Below, one piece after another: positions 8,847 through 22,141 of a stretch of 41,970 nucleotides of DNA. Positions within the stretch are counted from its first letter, which is position 1. Each line of letters starts with the position of its first letter. Source of the stretch: Salinicola endophyticus. GTDB lineage: Bacteria; Pseudomonadota; Gammaproteobacteria; Pseudomonadales; Halomonadaceae. The stretch lies in NCBI RefSeq assembly GCF_003206575.1, contig NZ_PZJO01000002.1, forward strand, positions 118,074 through 160,043. The letters run 5' to 3'. Both the position numbers and the translations under genes were made by a program. The notes under the pieces are model-generated. The model was not told the DNA's origin, made no database searches, and worked only from the letters and a program-made list of their open reading frames with translations.

Positions 8847-9848
8847 CTAACGCGGATCGTCATGTTCGGGAAGCGGCAGCCCGGCTTCCTCGTAATAGCG
8901 CCGCGCCCCCTGATGCAGTGGCGCGGTCAACCCCGCGCTGCTCATCTCCTCGGGGTCGAGTGTCGCCATTGAGGGGTGCCGTGACCGCAGCGCCTCGAGG
9001 TGCGCGAATACCGCCGCGACCAGGGCGTGAACGGTCTCCTCGTCGACGTCCGCGCGCGTCATCAGCGTCGCACGCACGCCGAAGGTGTGGATATCCTCGG
9101 GGGTGTGCGCATAGGTGCCACCGGGAATCGTGACCCGGGTGTAGTAGGGATGGCGCTCGAGCAACCGGTCCACGCCCACACCCTCGACGTTGACCAGATG
9201 GCCGTGGCAGTCGCGGGTCGCAGCCTCGATCGCCTGTACCGGAAACCCCACCACGTAGACAAAGGCGTCGAGGCGCCCTGCACAGAATACCTGCAGCATG
9301 TCTTCCGGGCGCAACTCACCGGCCAGGGCGAAGACGTTCTCGGATTGGCCCCGGGCCGCGAGCAGCGCATCCAGGGTGACCCGGTGGCCGGAGCCCGGGT
9401 TGCCGACATTGACTTGCCGCTCGCGCAGATCGCTGAAGCGCTGAATTCCGGGGTCCGTCGCCACCACGGTAAAGGCTTCCGATTGCAGCGAGAAGAGTGC
9501 ACGCAGATCCGGCGCAGGGGCGCTGTCGTAGAAGAGGCCGCTACCGTTCAGCGCGGCGTATTGGATGTCCGACTGCACGATACCGAACGTCAGATCCCCA
9601 TTGCGCACCGCGGTGGCGTTGTACTGCGAGCCGCCGGTGATGCGCGCCTGACACCGTTGCCCGGTCGCCGCCTCATACAAGTGGCAGATCTCCTGACCCG
9701 CGGGCCAGTAGACGCCGTAGGTATCGCCGGTACCGATGGTGATCGCCCCGACGGCCTGCGCCGGCATCGACACCGTCCACACGGCCGCCGCTGCCAGCCA
9801 GCCGGCCAGCGTCCGGCCCCCCACTCCACCTACTAACCCTGATCGCAT
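8847..9848 (-). CDS. TAXI-family TRAP transporter solute-binding protein
   Basis: Periplasmic binding protein (333 residues) of the TAXI type that normally delivers a solute to TRAP membrane subunits. It has a signal peptide of about 32 residues ending in MPAQA. The mature start ITIGTGDTYGVYWPAGQEICHLYEA and the segments ARITGGSQYNATAVRNGDLTFGIVQSD and VNVGNPGSGHRVTLDALL are typical of the family. The ligand cannot be predicted. No TRAP permease (dctQM-type or fused) lies next to it, so it is an orphan that must use a distant permease or act as a sensor. Confidence 0.88.
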   Translation of the reverse strand: MRSGLVGGVGGRTLAGWLAAAAVWTVSMPAQAVGAITIGTGDTYGVYWPAGQEICHLYEAATGQRCQARITGGSQYNATAVRNGDLTFGIVQSDIQYAALNGSGLFYDSAPAPDLRALFSLQSEAFTVVATDPGIQRFSDLRERQVNVGNPGSGHRVTLDALLAARGQSENVFALAGELRPEDMLQVFCAGRLDAFVYVVGFPVQAIEAATRDCHGHLVNVEGVGVDRLLERHPYYTRVTIPGGTYAHTPEDIHTFGVRATLMTRADVDEETVHALVAAVFAHLEALRSRHPSMATLDPEEMSSAGLTAPLHQGARRYYEEAGLPLPEHDDPR

Positions 9849-9922
9849 GTTCGCCTGTTGCTGTTGTTATGGGATGACTACCTGTCTCTTGCCCAGCGGA
9901 AGGCGCGCCGCGCCCTGGGGCA

Positions 9923-9951
9923 ATATTAGATTATGCCGAGGTAATTGACAG
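9923..9951 (-). promoter_or_regulatory. Predicted promoter of the TAXI gene with overlapping inverted repeat
   Basis: On the minus strand CTGTCA (9951-9946) and TAATAT (9928-9923) are 17 bases apart, giving a leader of about 70 bases. The -35 hexamer overlaps an inverted repeat TGACA-N3-TGTCA (9946-9958), a plausible operator half-site pair. Confidence 0.5.
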
Positions 9952-10008
9952 ATTGTCAGGTCATAGGCGGTCGGGATCGCGGAGCCAGCGCTGCCGCCGC
10001 TGGGTCCA

Positions 10009-10042
10009 GGGGGAAACGAGCGGGCCCAAGGGGGAAACGAGC
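10009..10042. repeat. 13-bp direct repeat, 21-base period
   Basis: GGGGGAAACGAGC occurs at 10009-10021 and at 10030-10042, immediately beside the nfuA terminator. Role unknown; it may be a small duplication. Confidence 0.5.
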
Positions 10043-10045
10043 ATG

Positions 10046-10071
10046 AAAAAAGCGCTCGGGCGAGCGCTTTT
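10046..10071 (-). terminator. Intrinsic terminator of nfuA
   Basis: Arms AAAAGCGCTCG (10048-10058) and CGAGCGCTTTT (10061-10071) form a strong GC hairpin; on the minus strand it ends in a run of six T. It lies about 45 bases past the nfuA stop. Confidence 0.8.
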
Positions 10072-10114
10072 CGAGACGGGCAGTCGGGCCGGTGGCAACC
10101 ACCGGCGCCTACGA

Positions 10115-10702
10115 TCAGTAGTAGGCGTTGGTGGTGTCGGTGTGATCGGTGACGTCACGGATGCCGGCGAGTTCGGGGATACGCTCCATCAGGGTGCGCT
10201 CCACACCCTCTTTCAGCGTCAGGTCGACTGCGGCACATCCCTGGCAGCCGCCGCCGAACTGCAGCACGGCGACCTGCTCGTCGGTGAGCTGGATCAGGCG
10301 GATTTCGCCACCATGCGCGGCGAGCCCAGGGTTGATCTCGCTGTAAAGGATGTAATTGACACGATCTTCCAAGGGGCTGTCGGCGTTGACCTTGGGCATC
10401 TTGGCGTTGGGCGCCTTGATCGTCAGCTGCCCGCCCATGCGGTCCGGGTTGAAGTCGACCACGGCCTCTTCCAGGAACGGCACGCTGTTCTTGTCCAGAA
10501 AGACGTCGAACTTCTCCAGCGTGAGGCGCTCGTCACTGGGCTCTTCTTCGCCCGGACGGCAGTAGGCCAGGCAGGTCTCGGCATAGGGAGTGCCTGGCTG
10601 GGTGATGAACACCCGCACCGCAATGCCCTCGACGTTCTGCTTGGCCAGCAGTTCGGCCAGGTACTCCTGTCCGCTTTCGGTGATCTGAATCGGTTGGCTC
10701 AT
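10115..10702 (-). CDS. nfuA: Fe-S biogenesis protein NfuA
   Basis: Carrier that delivers 4Fe-4S clusters to apo-proteins, important under oxidative stress or iron limitation. The 195 residues comprise an N-terminal degenerate A-type (IscA-like) domain (about 1-100), then an Nfu domain with the cluster-binding CxxC at C153/C156 ([11 protein letters not shown]). Length and architecture match gammaproteobacterial NfuA. ATG at 10702. It has its own terminator and is divergent from metH, with 280 bases between the two starts. Confidence 0.95.
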   Translation of the reverse strand: MSQPIQITESGQEYLAELLAKQNVEGIAVRVFITQPGTPYAETCLAYCRPGEEEPSDERLTLEKFDVFLDKNSVPFLEEAVVDFNPDRMGGQLTIKAPNAKMPKVNADSPLEDRVNYILYSEINPGLAAHGGEIRLIQLTDEQVAVLQFGGGCQGCAAVDLTLKEGVERTLMERIPELAGIRDVTDHTDTTNAYY

Positions 10703-10982
10703 GTCGCTGCGAACTCTGCTTGAGAAGTGGTGAAACGAGATGTCGTGACGCTAGGGGGCTCTGATCTCGTGGATGGTCACCATGGTAGAAAAAAGCGGCC
10801 TCCAAGACAATCCCGAGTGATTTAGTCAGGAAAGTGGCGGTATCCCTCCGACAGTCCCGGTGAGTCTCGCCTGCCCGCGCTTTCTGCTACTCTGTGGCCC
10901 CCACTGCGCTCGACTGAGCCTGGGGCCGCCTGAGTGCATCCACGCATCCTTTTACCGAGCCGTTCCGCCGCAGGAGATCCGC

Positions 10983-14732
<3,750 letters not shown>

Positions 14733-14777
14733 GCGCGACCCGGCGGCTAATAACGCTTAAGCAACAAATTATGATCA

Positions 14778-14798
14778 TTTATTCTTTTGTAGAATAAA
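14778..14798 (+). promoter_or_regulatory. AT-rich dyad in the cysI promoter region
   Basis: TTTATTCT (14778-14785) and AGAATAAA (14791-14798) form an 8-bp inverted repeat with a 5-base spacer, inside an AT-rich island 55-75 bases before cysI. A possible -10 (TAGAAT, 14790-14795) lacks a good -35, which would suit an activator-dependent promoter such as one using CysB. The regulator assignment is inference. Confidence 0.4.
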
Positions 14799-14853
14799 AC
14801 AGAGGCGCTAAGGTGCCCGTGTTGGCAATCCATGACTAGCAGGATTCGGCCCG

Positions 14854-16506
14854 ATGTATCGCTACGATGCCTATGACCAGACGCTCGTCGACGAGCGCGT
14901 AGACCAGTTTCGCGACCAGATGGATCGCTACCTCGCCGGTAAGCTGGGCGAAGAAGAGTTCCGTCCCGTTCGACTCCAGAATGGTCTCTATATTCAGCGC
15001 CATGCGCCGATGCTGCGCATCGCCATCCCCTACGGTATGCTCAGCAGCGCGCAACTGCGCGCCCTGGCGGCGATCACCCGCCGCTACGACCGCGGCTATG
15101 GCCACTTCACCACGCGCCAGAATCTGCAGCTCAACTGGCCGGCGCTGGAAGACGTGCCCGAGATCCTGGCCGATCTGGCCAAGGTGCAGATGCACGCCAT
15201 CCAGACCAGTGGCAACTGTATCCGCAACACCACCAGCGACCAGTTCGCGGGGATCGCCAAGGACGAAGTGGTCGACCCAAGGCCCTGGTGCGAACTGATC
15301 CGGCAGTGGTCCACCCTCCACCCGGAGTTCGCCTACCTGCCGCGCAAGTTCAAGATCGCGGTGACCGGTGCCACCGACGATCGCGCGGCGATTCACGTCC
15401 ATGACATCGGCCTGCGCCTGTGGCTCGACGATGCCGGCGAGCTGCGCGTGCGTGTGCTCGCCGGGGGCGGCATGGGTCGTACACCGATGATCGGGGAAGT
15501 CGTGCGTGAGGATCTGCCCTGGCAGCACCTGCTCACTTACCTCGAAGCGATCGTGCGCGTCTACAACCAGTTCGGCCGCCGCGACAACAAGTTCAAGGCC
15601 CGCATCAAGATCCTGGTCAAGGCCCTGGGCGTCGAGGAGTTCACCCGCCGCGTCGAGGCCGAGTGGGCGCATCTCAAGGATGGCCCGCAGACCTTGAACG
15701 AAGGTGCGGTGGACGAAGCCAAGACGCACTTCCCCGAGCCGGCGCGTCGCCCGGTCGCCGAATCCGCGATCGTCGCCTACGAGGCACTTCGCCAGGAAAA
15801 TCGCGCCTTTGCCCGTTTCGTGACCAACAACGTGATGGATCACAAGGTACCTGGCTACAAGGCGGTCACGCTGTCGCTGAAACGTCGCGAGGCGGCCCCG
15901 GGCGATATTACCGCCGATCAGATGGACGCGGTGGCGGATCTCGCGGAGAGCTTCGGCTTCGGCGAGCTACGCGTTACCCACGAACAGAACCTGGTGCTCT
16001 CCGACGTGCCGGTGGATGAGATCGAGACCCTGTGGCAGCAGCTCGATGCCCTGGGCATGGCCAACCCCACCGTGGGCACCTTGAACGACATCATCTGCTG
16101 CCCGGGCGGTGACTTCTGCTCGTTGGCCAACGCGGTCTCGATCCCTATCGCCCAGGCGATTCAGGAGCGCTTCGAGGACCTCGATTTCCTGTATGACCTG
16201 GGTCCGATCGATCTCAACATTTCCGGCTGCATGAACGCCTGCGGGCATCACCATGTCGGCAATATCGGCATCCTCGGCGTCGACAAGAAAGGCGAGGAGT
16301 ACTATCAGATCTCGCTGGGCGGCAACGCCGACGACGACGTATCGTTGGGCAAGATCCTAGGCCCCTCCTTCTATCGCGAGGATGTCCCGGACGTCATCGA
16401 CAAGGTTCTGAAGGTCTACGTCGAAAAGCGCCTCGACGACGAGCGCTTCCTCGATACCTATCGTCGTGTCGGTCACCAGGCTTTCAAGGAGCGGGTCTAT
16501 GCCTGA
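14854..16506 (+). CDS. cysI: Sulfite reductase hemoprotein (nitrite/sulfite reductase family)
   Basis: Reduces sulfite to sulfide for cysteine synthesis using siroheme and a 4Fe-4S cluster. 550 residues in the usual duplicated ferredoxin-like/NiSiR arrangement: RYDRGYGHFTTRQNLQLNWP in the first half and RVTHEQNLVLSDV in the second. The cluster/siroheme cysteines are C416 and C422 (CCPGGDFCS, CX5C) and C459 and C463 (SGCMNACGHH, CX3C). It is the Pseudomonas-type CysI that occurs with a DUF934 protein rather than with a CysJ flavoprotein, so the electron donor is probably ferredoxin (inference). Its stop overlaps the next start. Confidence 0.92.
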   Translation: MYRYDAYDQTLVDERVDQFRDQMDRYLAGKLGEEEFRPVRLQNGLYIQRHAPMLRIAIPYGMLSSAQLRALAAITRRYDRGYGHFTTRQNLQLNWPALEDVPEILADLAKVQMHAIQTSGNCIRNTTSDQFAGIAKDEVVDPRPWCELIRQWSTLHPEFAYLPRKFKIAVTGATDDRAAIHVHDIGLRLWLDDAGELRVRVLAGGGMGRTPMIGEVVREDLPWQHLLTYLEAIVRVYNQFGRRDNKFKARIKILVKALGVEEFTRRVEAEWAHLKDGPQTLNEGAVDEAKTHFPEPARRPVAESAIVAYEALRQENRAFARFVTNNVMDHKVPGYKAVTLSLKRREAAPGDITADQMDAVADLAESFGFGELRVTHEQNLVLSDVPVDEIETLWQQLDALGMANPTVGTLNDIICCPGGDFCSLANAVSIPIAQAIQERFEDLDFLYDLGPIDLNISGCMNACGHHHVGNIGILGVDKKGEEYYQISLGGNADDDVSLGKILGPSFYREDVPDVIDKVLKVYVEKRLDDERFLDTYRRVGHQAFKERVYA

Positions 16507-17041
16507 ATCGGATACCTCACTCGAATCGCGCGAGGTGGTCACTACCCGTGTGCCGCTGATCAAGCTGGGGCAGCAGGTCGAGGATACCTGGGTGCTGTCC
16601 CGCGATGCGGAGAGCCTGCCCGAGAGCCGTCCGGCGATCGTGCCGCTGGCGCTGTGGCAAGAGCACACCGACGACAGCGAGCTGGCGCCCTGGCTGCCCA
16701 GCGATACCGAGCTGACGTCGGCGCTGGTTGCCACCCTCGAGCGGGCAGCGCTGGTCGCGATCGACTTCCCCGCTTTCACCGACGGCCGCGGCTATACTCT
16801 TGCCCGGCTGCTGCGCGAACGCTTCGGCTACGCTGGCGAGATTCGCGCCATCGGGGATGTGCTCATCGATCAGATCTACTACATGAGCCGCTGTGGCTTC
16901 GATGCCCTGGCCCTGCGCGAGGACCAGGATGTCGAAGCGGCGCTGCGCGCGCTCAAGGCGTTCAGCGTCAGCTATCAGCCGGCGGTGGATCTCCACGAGC
17001 CGCTGTTCGCCCGCCGTCTGCGTGAGCATCGAGCTGGGTGA
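16499..17041 (+). CDS. DUF934 protein, sulfite reductase partner
   Basis: 180 residues of the DUF934 family, nearly always encoded directly after this type of cysI; thought to be an accessory of sulfite reduction. Recognisable segments are VAIDFPAFTDGRGYTLARLLRER, GYAGEIRAIGDVLIDQIYYMSRCGFDALALRE and the C-terminal FSVSYQPAVD. The ATG (16499-16501) overlaps the end of cysI by 8 bases, indicating translational coupling. An intrinsic terminator follows 17 bases later, closing the two-gene operon. Confidence 0.88.
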   Translation: MPESDTSLESREVVTTRVPLIKLGQQVEDTWVLSRDAESLPESRPAIVPLALWQEHTDDSELAPWLPSDTELTSALVATLERAALVAIDFPAFTDGRGYTLARLLRERFGYAGEIRAIGDVLIDQIYYMSRCGFDALALREDQDVEAALRALKAFSVSYQPAVDLHEPLFARRLREHRAG

Positions 17042-17057
17042 ACCCGGCTCAGCGACG

Positions 17058-17087
17058 AAAAAACCCCGGTTCACACCGGGGTTTTTT
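17058..17087. terminator. Bidirectional terminator between DUF934 and the Smr gene
   Basis: Arms AAAAAACCCCGGT (17058-17070) and ACCGGGGTTTTTT (17075-17087) with a 4-base loop. T-runs on both strands let it end both the cysI operon and the convergent Smr gene. Confidence 0.88.
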
Positions 17088-17138
17088 ATGGCTGTACGTT
17101 ACTCCTCTGTCCGGGCTTGGCGCGGACTCACGCGCTCT

Positions 17139-17738
17139 CTAGCCGCGCCGCTTCTGCTGCCTTTCACGGTTGTTGGCGCGGGCCCGCTCCGACTTGCGCA
17201 GCATCACGAAGGTCGCGCCGAGCCCGCCCTGATGGGGTGGCGCCGAGGCAAACGCCTGCACCTCCTCGAACTGCTGCAGCCAGTGATGGAGATAGGAGCG
17301 CACGACATTGGCACGGCCGTCGTCCTCGCTGGAGCGCCCGTGCACGATCAGTACGCTGCGCAGGTCGTGGCCGTAGGCATCCTTGAGAAAACCGAACAGG
17401 GCGCGGCGACACTCGAGTACCGGCATGCGCAGCAGATGCAGACGCGCCTCGGCGGCGTAACCGCCATGACGCAAGCGCTCGAGGACGCCGATCTGAATAC
17501 CGTCGCGGCGGTACTCGATCGGATCGTGGGCACCGACCAGATCGACGAACTCGTCGGACAGGAAATCGCGCTCGTCGGCGAGCCCCTGCTGTGCGCTCTC
17601 GCGGCGAGCCAGCTGTGCCTCCGAAGGTGTTCCGCGACGCCGCTCTACCCTGGCCTTGTCGCCACCCTTGGTCAGCGGGCGAACGTCATTGCCCAAAGCT
17701 TGTCGGAAGGCCTGATGCTCGTTGGTGGCATGACTCAT
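17139..17738 (-). CDS. Smr-domain protein (SmrA-like)
   Basis: 199 residues. The N-terminal third is charged and flexible (VRPLTKGGDKARVERRRGTPSE); the Smr domain covers about residues 100-190, with RSVLIVHGRSSEDDGRANVVRSYLHHWL and the C-terminal GGLGATFVMLRK. Smr domains act as nicking endonucleases or RNA-cleaving domains; in bacteria SmrB cleaves mRNA at collided ribosomes. The usual LDLHG motif is replaced by LHLLRM, typical of the SmrA side of the family. A longer frame exists upstream, but the ATG at 17738 follows AGGAGCG and gives a compact protein. Convergent with the cysI operon. Confidence 0.82.
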   Translation of the reverse strand: MSHATNEHQAFRQALGNDVRPLTKGGDKARVERRRGTPSEAQLARRESAQQGLADERDFLSDEFVDLVGAHDPIEYRRDGIQIGVLERLRHGGYAAEARLHLLRMPVLECRRALFGFLKDAYGHDLRSVLIVHGRSSEDDGRANVVRSYLHHWLQQFEEVQAFASAPPHQGGLGATFVMLRKSERARANNRERQQKRRG

Positions 17739-17983
17739 GATGGCGCTCCTCCTGTGATCGGCTCGGGCACCGCGCACCGCGGGCGATGTGGTGACGCGAC
17801 GTGATGACACATGGCTGATAGACGAATCAGCCTCTTCGAATGCTAGCACGAGGATCAGCGACTGCCTCAATCATCGCTTGCGGACTCCCGCCATCGCGCA
17901 AGCACCGCTATGCTCCAGGGCATGCCGTCACGATCACCGTGCCGACTGGCCCTAACTTCAAGCTCAGGAACATCGATACGCCC

Positions 17984-18409
17984 ATGCTACGTACGCTGAA
18001 ATGGATCTTCATTGCGCTGTTCGTGCTGCTCGTCACTGCCGCCGGCTGGTTCTGGTACACCTACAAGAGTCCTTACGGCTACCACCCCGCCGAGCCTGCG
18101 ATGGTGGATACGCGCATTCCGCGACAGGATGTCTTCGTCTACGGCACCCTGCGGTATAGCGGGATTCGCTGGCTGGTGACCGGTCGCGCCGGCGATAGCC
18201 GCCCTGCCACCCTGGCTGGCTATCGTAAACAGGATCTCGATGTGATCCCGGACGACGGTGGTCAAGTAGAGGGTGAGATCATCAGCGTCACACCAGATGA
18301 GCTGCGCGCACTCGATCGCTATGAGCGCGTCGGTGTGCGCTACCAACGCGAAAGCGTCAAGCTCGAGGATGGCAGCATCGTCTGGATCTATAGACTCATC
18401 GATCCTTGA
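17984..18409 (+). CDS. Membrane-anchored gamma-glutamylcyclotransferase-like protein
   Basis: 141 residues: one N-terminal membrane helix (about 4-23, WIFIALFVLLVTAAGWFWY), then an AIG2/GGCT-like domain. The substrate-binding loop VYGTLRYSGIRWLVTG matches the family YGSLR/YGTLR signature, and a glutamate consistent with the catalytic one lies in VEGEIISVTPDELRALDRYE. The domain probably faces the periplasm. The reaction would be release of 5-oxoproline from gamma-glutamyl amines, but the substrate is unknown. The frame is open further upstream; the ATG at 17984 is chosen because the helix starts there. Confidence 0.75.
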   Translation: MLRTLKWIFIALFVLLVTAAGWFWYTYKSPYGYHPAEPAMVDTRIPRQDVFVYGTLRYSGIRWLVTGRAGDSRPATLAGYRKQDLDVIPDDGGQVEGEIISVTPDELRALDRYERVGVRYQRESVKLEDGSIVWIYRLIDP

Positions 18410-18543
18410 GACGATGATCAGAGATGTTAGATAACGGTATAAATTTGGTAGTGACAGGATCACCCTAGACGTCTCTCGTTTGAGCCTCGCCCGGGGCGAA
18501 AGTACAATGCAGACTCTCTCCCTCGACCGAACCTGCAGGCGCC

Positions 18544-18888
18544 ATGCCCACGCTCACGCTCTATCACAACCCGCGCTGTTCCAAATCGCGCGAAGCACTG
18601 TCGCTGCTCGAATCACGCCGTATCAATGTCACCCTGCACCGCTATCTGGATGATCCCCTCGATCGCGAACAGCTCGCTTCGCTGGCGCGTCGACTGGGCG
18701 ACGACGCGCCGCAGATGCTGCGCCGTGATGAGTCCGAGTGGCGCCAGATGGGCATCGACGACCCCACGCTGGCACAAATTCTCGATGCCATCGCCGCCCA
18801 TCCCCGGCTGCTGCAGCGCCCTATCGTCGATGATGGTGAGTACGCGGTCATCGGGCGCCCTCCGCAAGCCGTACTGCAGTTGATCTGA
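18544..18888 (+). CDS. arsC: ArsC-family reductase (YfgD-like)
   Basis: 114 residues of the glutaredoxin-coupled ArsC/Spx-like family. The N-terminal active site TLYHNPRCSKSREAL contains the single catalytic Cys (C12), and the C-terminal RPIVDDGEYAVIGRPPQAV is typical. The role may be arsenate reduction, but no ars genes lie nearby. The neighbours wrbA and DUF2069 form the order seen in pseudomonads (PA0950-PA0948), where the arsenate role is unproven. It lies 76 bases before wrbA. Confidence 0.85.
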   Translation: MPTLTLYHNPRCSKSREALSLLESRRINVTLHRYLDDPLDREQLASLARRLGDDAPQMLRRDESEWRQMGIDDPTLAQILDAIAAHPRLLQRPIVDDGEYAVIGRPPQAVLQLI

Positions 18889-18955
18889 ACGCCACTCGAT
18901 GCCCGGCCCCTGGCGTCATGCCAAGACGCTACCCCACTACGCTACCCGCTTCTGA

Positions 18956-20000
<1,045 letters not shown>

Positions 20001-20004
<4 letters not shown>

Positions 20005-21251
20005 GACCCTCCGGTGCGCTGATCCTGGCCATGCTGGTGCTCAGCGTGATCGCCAGCCTGTTCGACTGGCCGCTGTGGCCGGCGGCAATCCTGGCCTGGC
20101 TGGCGACCCTGCGTCTGCTGCGTGGCCTGCCACGCGCCTCGCGTCGCCAGGCAAGCCTGCTGCTGGCCGCCGGGGCACTGCTGTGGACAGTCGCCTTGTT
20201 ACGTGGCACCCCGTACCCGCTATGGCAGGCCTTCACCACCAATCAGACGCTGCTGATGATGTTCGCCGGGGTCAGCTTCCTGACCCTGGCGACTCCGACC
20301 GTGCGTAGTGGTGAGGCGAGCAGCGGCAGCCGCCTGGGGACGCTACTGGGGGCGCACCTGTTCGGCGCCGCGATCAATCTGTCGGTGGTGTTCCTGTTCG
20401 GCGAACGCATGCAGCGCGATGGCCGTCTCAACCGCACCCAGGCATCGATTCTCGGCCGCAGCTTCGCCGCCGCCGCGACCTGGTCACCCTTCTTTGTCGC
20501 CATGGGCGTTGCACTCACCTATGCGCCCGGGCTCGACTATCTGGCGCTGTTGCCCTGGGGCCTGCTGGCCGGTGCGGCGCTGTTGCTGGTCAACCTGGCC
20601 GACGTGGCACGCCTGGATGAGCCATTCCAAGGCTACCCGATCGAGCGCAGCGCCCTGCTGCTGCCGTGCCTGCTGGCGGTTGCGGTGATCGCTCTCCACC
20701 TGCTCTGGCCGACGCTCTCGATCCCGCTGATCATAGCCCTGGTGGCACCGCCCTTCGCCCTGCTGCTGATGCCGCGCAACGACCGCCGTACGCGTCTGCG
20801 ACGCCATTTCACTCAGGGGCTGCAAGGGTTGGCACCGCAGTTCGCGCTGTTTCTCGCCGCTGGGGTCATCTCCACCGGGCTGGCAGCACTGCTGGCGAGC
20901 CTGCCCGACGGGCTCGACCTGCCGCTGTCGCACTTCGGCCACTGGCAGGCCTGGTTTGCCCTGGGGCTGATCGTGGCCATCGCCTTCACCGGCGTGCATC
21001 CGCTGATCGGCATCGCCACTCTGGCCCCCCTGGTAGCACCGCTGCATCCCGACCCGACGCTGCTCGGCATGCTGTTTCTGATGAGCTGGGCGCTGGGTAC
21101 CGGCAGCAGCCCTCTATCCGGCAGCAACCTGGCGATCTGTGTACGTTACGGCATCAAGGTGCGGCACATGCTGCGCTGGAATCTGGCCTACGCTGTAGGT
21201 GGCTGGTTTGCCTGCGGCGCAGTCCTGGCGCTGCACGCCGCCGCGGCATGA
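20001..21251 (+). CDS. Multi-spanning membrane protein, ion-transporter-like, unassigned
   Basis: 416 residues, about 11-12 hydrophobic segments. The repeated style of the two halves resembles the ion transporter (IT) superfamily (ArsB/NhaD/DctM-like). The pattern includes FGERMQRDGRLNRTQASILGR with AAATWSPFFVAMG in one half and FTGVHPLIGIATLAPLV with ALGTGSSPLSGSNLAI in the other, likely re-entrant substrate loops. The substrate is unknown and the family assignment is tentative. The frame is open far upstream through the DUF2069 gene; the ATG at 20001 overlaps the DUF2069 stop (ATGA), supporting this start. Confidence 0.7.
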
Positions 21252-21333
21252 TGCCGCCCGCATGAGTAACGGCTTGACGTCGGCCGCCGGGCTGCAATGA
21301 TGACATTCAAAGACACGCCAACGGAGAACCATC

Positions 21334-21981
21334 ATGAGCGATCTGTCCGGCCTGCGCCGCGACTACGAGGGCGAGTCCCTGGCACCCGAGCACACCCCCG
21401 ACGACCCAATGGCCCTGTTCGACCACTGGCTGGAACAGGCGATCGCCAGCGAAGGGCTCGATGCCAATGCCATGACCCTGGCCACGATCGACGGCGCCGG
21501 CTACCCGCATGCGCGCGTCGTGCTGCTCAAGGGGGTCGATCCGGACGGCCTGCTGTTCTACACCAACTATCAGAGCCAGAAAGGCAACGAGCTGGCCCAC
21601 GTCGCCCACGCCGCGCTGGTGTTCTGGTGGCCGGAACTGCAGCGCCAGGTACGCGTCGAGGGGCGGGTCGAGAAGGTCGCCACCGAACGCTCGGACGACT
21701 ACTTCGCCAGCCGCCCGCGCAAGAGCCAGTTGGCAGCCTGGGTCTCCCAGCAGAGCGTCGAGATCCCCGGACGCGACTGGCTCAAGGAGCGTCTGGCCCG
21801 TTTCGAGCAGGTGTATGCGGACAAGGAGGTCGAGCGCCCGCCGCACTGGGGTGGCTATCGCGTGGTGCCGCACACGATGGAGTTCTGGCAGGGGCAGCGC
21901 AGCCGTCTCCACGACCGTGTGCGCTACTCACGCCACGATGAGCACGACGTCACCTGGCACCGTACCCGTCTGGCCCCTTGA
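21334..21981 (+). CDS. pdxH: Pyridoxamine 5'-phosphate oxidase
   Basis: FMN enzyme that oxidises pyridoxine or pyridoxamine phosphate to pyridoxal phosphate, the last step of vitamin B6 synthesis and salvage. 215 residues, the usual length. Conserved pieces are MTLATIDGAGYPHARVVLLK, FYTNYQSQKGNELA (FMN contacts), RVEGRVEKV, SRPRKSQLAAWVSQQS and the C-terminal WGGYRVVPHTMEFWQGQRSRLHDR with WHRTRLAP. ATG preceded by GGAGAACC. Convergent with proX across a strong hairpin. Confidence 0.97.
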   Translation: MSDLSGLRRDYEGESLAPEHTPDDPMALFDHWLEQAIASEGLDANAMTLATIDGAGYPHARVVLLKGVDPDGLLFYTNYQSQKGNELAHVAHAALVFWWPELQRQVRVEGRVEKVATERSDDYFASRPRKSQLAAWVSQQSVEIPGRDWLKERLARFEQVYADKEVERPPHWGGYRVVPHTMEFWQGQRSRLHDRVRYSRHDEHDVTWHRTRLAP

Positions 21982-22069
21982 GGCGATGCCGGCCGGGTTC
22001 GATGACCCGGCCAGGCAAAGACGGAAACAGAAAAGAATAGAGAGAGATAGCCCTGGGGACAGACACAGA

Positions 22070-22096
22070 AACGCCCGGTCGTCACGACCGGGCGTT
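22070..22096. terminator. Hairpin between pdxH and proX
   Basis: Arms AACGCCCGGTCG (22070-22081) and CGACCGGGCGTT (22085-22096) with a 3-base loop, placed between convergent genes. T-tracts are short on both sides, so termination is likely but less certain than for the other hairpins in the window. Confidence 0.65.
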
Positions 22097-22141
22097 CTCG
22101 TTCCGGGGGGTGGTGGCCGACGCGGCGGCCTGGCCGATAAC

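Noticed and set aside
10703-10982. Possible SAM, SAH or cobalamin riboswitch before metH
   Set aside because: The leader lacks the conserved core sequences and stems of these classes as far as can be judged by eye; a covariance-model search would settle it.
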